Shown here piece after piece: positions 58,930 to 64,000 of a DNA stretch of 64,000 bases. The first letter of the stretch is position 1; every line of letters begins with the position of its first letter. Below the pieces are notes generated by a model. That model made no database searches. It was not told the DNA's origin and saw only the letters and a list, made by a program, of their open reading frames with translations. Source of the stretch: Viola odorata (taxonomy: Eukaryota; Streptophyta; Magnoliopsida; Malpighiales; Violaceae); NCBI GenBank assembly GCA_963691705.1, contig OY829538.1, positions 12,860,443 through 12,924,442 of the forward strand, given 5' to 3'. The translations under genes and the position numbers were made by a program.

Positions 58930-61350
58930 AGCATCAAAGACAACAATTAGAACCTGACATTTGCTTCTCTTAATTACTATCATATGGACTATAGTGAAAT
59001 TGTTGTCTTTGAATCATGATACTACACAACTTATAATAGTATCCCTCCTTAACTATATAAAGAAGAGCAAACAAAGTATAAAGAAGAGCAAGCAAAAGCA
59101 GAGAGGATATAAGGAGAGAGGAGAGGGAAAGTAGTCAGTACAAATTGCAAGTATTCTTTAGTTAGCATGAAATTGTTATGAGCAAAGTATGCAGATTTTG
59201 TCTTAGGATTGAGACTTTGAACATTGAAAGGTAGCAATTTTAGCAGACCAAGTTTCTATATGTTTATCTTCAAGTATGGCTTACTTGATGCCCAAGTTGG
59301 TTAATATTGTTACTTACTCGATTCAATTTTTGAATCATGCTTTAATCAGAAATGAAGGTACCATAACTAATGTTGAATCTTTGGTATTTATTAGTAAAAG
59401 ATTGTTAGGAAATCTTATCCTTAGATAGGAAGGAAAACAAATCATGACACGAAAAATGTGGTTTAACTAAAAATGATTTTTGGCTCTAACATAGTAACTA
59501 TCACTGAAAAATTCAAGATCACTCTGACATTACTTATTATAGCATTCATGCCTTGAATAAAAAATGAGATGCATGATTTTTTCAAAAAAGGGGAAATTGT
59601 GATACTACATGACAAATAGAACAGAACATGAGACCTTATAAAATACAGAGACCTCATAACCACATTAAAGAGCAAAACTCCATCATAATTCAAACATGAA
59701 ACAAATTCATAAACACAAACCAAACAAGGATGCATACTACAAGCTCATTTCCATTCAAAAACCTATATTTGTAAATAGATGAATCTGAAAAAACATCCAC
59801 TTGTAGCTAGGTGTTTGGTGTTCCCCAAGCCATACGTGGGCCATCATCATCTGAACAAGAACCAATTCAATGGTTAATTTTGGACCAAAAAATAAGGAAA
59901 AAGATGCAGCACAACTCATTCATGCTTACTCATTCATTGTCTCATAGCTAGTGTAAAGCACAGACAGGCACAAACAAGAGCATAGACATAGAATGATGAG
60001 TACTATATTAGTAATTTGAAGAATGCGGCGGTTGCTCTCCTAGTTCCTCTTCTATCTCTCCTTCCTCAACCACTACCAAATCTCTCTCCTTTCTGGAAAC
60101 GATGCGTTGGTCATCCTTTACTCTTAGTCAGCGCGCTCTTCTTCTTCAACGTCAGTGCCCTCTTCTGATTAGGGTTAACAATAAAAAAAAGAGTAACTTT
60201 GAAAAGAGGGAAGGTTTCTGGAGCGAGGAGATATTTCAAGGAAGAAGAAGATAATTTTGGAGTAACAGAGCAAATCAAAGATGGACTCGGGAATAACGGC
60301 TACAACTCACTTAATTAAGGCAACGACGACATTCTACAAACATTCCTGGAAAAGCAATAACATAAGTCATAACTTATGTTAGAGATACTAGCACTTTTAT
60401 AAATTTTTATATAAAAAGTACACGTGTTATTTTATCTATATCTATACTATATAAAAAGTACGAAAGACTTTATTTTTTAAAAGTTTATTACACTCTTAAT
60501 TTTCTTTTAAGTTTTTATAAATCTATTAAAAACTTTATCCAATGACTCAGTCAATTGCCTGCCGATTAAAAACAAAACAGTCTCTATATAATATTAATAA
60601 CATATATTAAATACCAGGACATTTACCGTGAATATAATTACTAAGAAAAAAAACATATATAAAGGTTCTAAGAGAACAATAAAATTTCTGATTTTATTCT
60701 GAGGTCCTACCATATTTGTTATATTTTTATGTCCAAATTTTGTAATTTTTTACTATTTTATTTGAATTTTTTAGCTACTAAAAATGTTACAATTGTAACT
60801 ACTAGGAAATTATAAAGTTTATATTACAAGTTTTAAAACTATAGAGACCAAAGTAGAATGTTTTGTAAACCTTAAGATTGTTTATGTAGTTTTTTTGGGG
60901 GGGGAAAAGTAGGATTATAATACTTGTAAAAAAATTCACTTTATCCCATACAGTTTTAAACCTTGCGATATAGAACATGTAGCTTCCTAAAAGTTACAAT
61001 TTTAATCATTTTAATCTAATGGTTAAATAGTTTTAAAAAAATACTAACAAATATGGTAGAGTCTACTTAATAGGAAAAAATATATAAAATTAAAAAATAA
61101 GGAACAATTCAAAATAAATCACAAAAATGAAACTAATTTTTTGAATTCTTTTTGAGGTACTACCATATTTTTTGTATTTTTTTCAAAATTTGCAACTTTT
61201 TATTAAAAAATTACTATTTCATTTGAAATTTTACCTATTAAAAAGATTACAATTGAAAGTTTTTGTAAACCTTTGCAGTTTTTGTAAACCTTTGCACTTT
61301 GCTAGAAAGGAGGGGGATGAGTGTGGAATATGGAGGGGGCTATCCAAAGT
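58930..61350. other. 5' flank of the B3 gene and AT-rich spacer
   Basis: No supported coding. The stretch near 60010-60300, read on the minus strand, resembles a pyrimidine/purine-biased leader and could be an upstream untranslated exon of the B3 gene, but this is weak. Two diverged direct copies lie at about 60685-60805 and 61137-61255. Confidence 0.4.
60685..61255 (+). repeat. Diverged direct repeat pair in spacer
   Basis: The 60685-60805 segment (tgaggtcctaccatatttg, ttactattttatttgaattt, gttacaattg) recurs at about 61137-61255 (tgaggtactaccatatttt, ttactatttcatttgaaatt, gattacaattg), about 450 bp apart. A further short tandem agtttttgtaaacctttgc follows at 61257-61296. Confidence 0.65.
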
Positions 61351-61935
61351 CTGGTTATCAGAACCGGACCGGACCGGCCGGTCCGGCCGGTTCAACCTGA
61401 CATTTTTACCTTTCCGGTCCGATTCAGCTATCGGACCGAATCTGCCTTCGACCCGGGTCGGACCGGTCGACCCGGCCAGTTTTTTACGAACCGGCCAGTT
61501 TTCTATCAAACCAGCTGGTTTGATGACCTGTCAAGACGGCGTCGTTTTGACATGGCTCATGGGCCCAAAACGACGTCGTTTTGACAAGGCCCACATGCCC
61601 ATATCAGGCCCAAATCAAAACGGCGCCGTTTTTGCCACCCAAAACGGCGCCGTTTTGATATGGACCAAAACGACGTCGTTTTGAAAAATCTCAAACGACG
61701 TCGTTTTGAAAAATCCCAAACGACGTCGTTTTTTGGACTTTTTCAATTTTAATAATATTTTTTGATGCATTATAAAATGCTACAGTAAAAACCAGCCGGT
61801 TCAATCCGATTTTATCCGATTTTATCGTCTAAGATTTACCCGTTTAATGTGTAAACGGTTCCGGACGGACTAACATCTACAACCACCAAATTTTCGAAAA
61901 TGGTTCGCTGTCCGGTCCGGTTCTGATAACATTGG
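61351..61935. mobile_element. hAT-like element, 585 bp, rich in ACGT palindromes
   Basis: The ends share GTTATCAGAACCGGACCGG (left TGGTTATCAGAACCGG, right complement TGTTATCAGAACCGG) and are flanked by the exact 8 bp duplication TCCAAAGT (61343-61350, 61936-61943). Between about 61534 and 61734 lie seven palindromes of the AAACGACGTCGTTT or AAACGGCGCCGTTT type. No coding capacity. Confidence 0.88.
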
Positions 61936-61943
61936 TCCAAAGT

Positions 61944-63133
61944 GAGGAATAAGAGTAAACTTTTGTCTTTTTCTAGTTTGCAAATAACAAAAGTGTCCTT
62001 CATCAAGTAGAAATATGGCTAAAATAGTAAAATTACTTTCCATAACCAAGATAATTTTAGAAACCATCTCTACTAATTCGGTAATTTCGGAAACAACCAC
62101 GGTCCCGTCAAACTACACTAAATCTTTTGGGATCACATATCATTTTCCATTTTTGTTACTTAAGAGTAGTTAATAATAAAAATTGCACATTTATGGCATT
62201 TAGAAGTAAAATTAGAAAAATGGTATGAGTAGTAAAATATATTTAATTTTTTTGTTAATTTATTATTAATTATAAAAACTTTACTTGTAAGATTAAACTT
62301 TATTTGGGGAACCAAAACTAAATGAAATACACTTTTTTAAGTAAATATAAATGGATTTAATTGAAAAAAATAAAAATTGAAGGACTATGTTAAAAGGTTT
62401 GAAATTTTTTTGGGGCTACTCTAACAATATTATTATTTTTAGAAAAATGCCAAAAAATTATACCACTAAGTTAGTTCCAATACAACCTAAGGGGCATTAA
62501 TGCAAAACTATTTTTACAACCATTTAGCCTATTTCTCTCGTAACAATTACAATGGGACAATCACCCCGAACCAATAAATTCTCTTAATTAACTTAAATGT
62601 GGGATAATTATGTTTAAAATACTCTCTACTCTTTTAGATGTGTTTTATAATATTATAATTATAATTATAATGAACATTGTGTTTTTTTTAATGAAATTAT
62701 GTTTCTTATTTTATATATTCTATCTATCTCATTTTATAAATCCATTTTAACTTTTCACACAAATTAAAAAAAAATGTAATGATTTCCTTAGTAAATTGTA
62801 TTTTAGTGCCAACTTTCCAAGTTATGCAATAAAACAAGTTTTTGCAAGTTATATTTTGGTACCAAATTAGTTTATTACATTTGTTTTACTATTTCCTTCA
62901 TCAATTAAGATATAATAATAATTTAGTTAAAAATAATATTTATCATCTTTAAATATTTTGATCAATGTAAATTCGTAAATTTAGTAGTTTAACAAAAATA
63001 TATTCAAGTTAATTTTGTTTTATACATTTTTTTATTAATTACATTTTTTTTACTAAATTTTTTAACCATTAAATTGTTACCAACCTGACCAAGATTTACT
63101 TCCTACTTACTAGAGTAAAAAAAGAAGAAATTA
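61944..63133. other. AT-rich spacer
   Basis: No gene, terminal repeat or other structure could be supported. Poly-A/T tracts are common. Confidence 0.5.
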
Positions 63134-63199
63134 ATTGTTACAAGTTATCTTTAAGCAGACGACATGATTGTTACAAGTTAACTTTAAGCAGACGACATG
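63134..63199. repeat. Two tandem 33-bp repeats
   Basis: attgttacaagtta(t/a)ctttaagcagacgacatg occurs twice in tandem with a single difference, units starting at 63134 and 63167. Confidence 0.9.
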
Positions 63200-63434
63200 A
63201 CTGCAAGATTTATTGGAAAGTAAGAAAATATCTGTTTGCAGAGATATGGTCAAAAAACATAAATTGCTCAGATTAGCCCTTGATGGGCTGCTAAACATGA
63301 CTTCAATTATAAATGACACCAAACAAACAAAAAAGTAATTAGTTTGTCAGGAACTGTAATCAGAGCAAAAAAGAAGTTGACAGGATGGAAGATCTAAATA
63401 CTTTTCAAAAAAGCCTTTCAGAAATGGAAACTAT

Positions 63435-63683
63435 TCAACATGCTCTTTCTTTTCTGGAAATAGAGACTCTTAGAACATTGCTCTTAACCAACTCAAAGGT
63501 GCAAACATCTCCCACTTTCAGAGAATTTCCCCTTGCAAATGCATTCCAACCGGCACTCAGTATACCCGATCCCTTTGCTGGATAGTAGTTTAATCTCACC
63601 GGCCACGAACTATCACCAACTTTAAGCAACATGTCTTGTCTCTTATGCTTAACATACCTCTCCAGATAAATCTTTGGTATAGA
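63435..63683 (-). CDS. Last exon of a second B3/REM gene
   Basis: After a TGTGCAG acceptor the minus strand encodes SIPKIYLERYVKHKRQDMLLKVG, WPVRLNYYP, GSGILSAGWNAFARGNSLKVGDVCTFELV and VLRVSISRKERAC then TGA (63437-63435). This is the C-terminal two thirds of a B3 domain of REM type. The upstream exons should lie right of the window; nothing in 63684-64000 is clearly coding. It is in the same orientation as the B3 gene at 57761-58915, about 4.5 kb upstream of it, suggesting an old tandem pair. Confidence 0.78.
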   Translation of the reverse strand, partial: SIPKIYLERYVKHKRQDMLLKVGDSSWPVRLNYYPAKGSGILSAGWNAFARGNSLKVGDVCTFELVKSNVLRVSISRKERAC

Positions 63684-64000
63684 CTGCACATGGTAGACAC
63701 ACAAACATTTAGATCGTATGGCACGGGAATGAAACTACGAACATTATTGACGAATTAAACACGTAATACGTCAGATAAGAACATATGCAGGAGGAATGTG
63801 AGATTACATTCTGTACACAAGTGATTCAGAACACATTTCTTATGAAGAAAGCCAATGCACTTCTTTACCACATCATGAGAATTCGCACCATGAATGTAGA
63901 CAACTTACAATTTGCTACCATAAATATACACGAGTATGTGCAGAACCGTACCACAGTGTAGGAATCAAGAGGAGATTTCAGCAAAACAACATTGAAGTAT
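63684..64000. other. Intron of the second B3 gene (likely)
   Basis: Non-coding by eye on both strands; expected to be intron of the gene entering from the right. Confidence 0.4.

Noticed and set aside
59463..59735. 90-codon minus-strand ORF upstream of the B3 gene
   Set aside because: AT-rich, no splice support, no similarity to B3 or other known domains.
60010..60300. Possible first exon of the B3 gene
   Set aside because: Short frames close quickly and none joins the 58927 acceptor with a convincing donor; mentioned only as a possible untranslated leader.

Overview
The window is a stretch of eudicot plant nuclear genome. The evidence is intron-split genes with GT-AG junctions for plant-specific families (extra-large G protein, ROOT UV-B SENSITIVE/DUF647, B3/REM transcription factors) around a deep nest of plant LTR retrotransposons and small DNA transposons. 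Species cannot be told from the sequence. No bacterial or organellar genes, tRNA, rRNA or CRISPR loci were seen.

Left host block (1-8.5 kb): the 3' end of an XLG gene (+), a spacer with two nested, decayed hAT-like elements, then a complete-looking ten-exon RUS-family gene (+, best guess RUS4) whose final exon tail is repeated just downstream.

Repeat nest (8.5-57.75 kb). In order: a Ty1/copia reverse transcriptase remnant split by a 1.3 kb TIR element; a host exon-like fragment; a full-length 13.1 kb Athila-like Ty3/gypsy element on the minus strand (TSD CTGTC, tRNA-Asp-type PBS), itself carrying a 1.3 kb hAT element (TSD GGGGTGAT); an inverted, intron-containing pseudogene fragment of the RUS gene; a decayed minus-strand copia element; the 3' end of a plus-strand Athila-like element whose LTR is split by a 570 bp hAT element (TSD CCTATCAC) and by a 21.4 kb Tat/Ogre-like element (TSD GTAAT, 3.5 kb LTRs). 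The Tat/Ogre-like element keeps the Ogre-type ORF1 but has no gag-pol of its own beyond a gag start. A second minus-strand Athila-like element with all pol domains sits inside it. To its right are a solo LTR (TSD TAATA) and another Athila-like 3' LTR split by a 971 bp hAT element (TSD GATACAGG).

Right host block (57.75-64 kb): a small B3-domain gene (-), AT-rich spacer, a fifth well-delimited small element (hAT-like, 585 bp, TSD TCCAAAGT) full of ACGACGTCGT/ACGGCGCCGT palindromes, and the last exon of a second B3 gene (-).

The genes do not form an operon or pathway. The structure of interest is the order of insertions, which the target-site duplications allow to be read, and the strikingly element-specific short motifs: TTGGCCAA-like in one Athila-like group, CTCGAGGC/GGGCTCGA in the other, and a different palindromic vocabulary at the ends of each hAT element.
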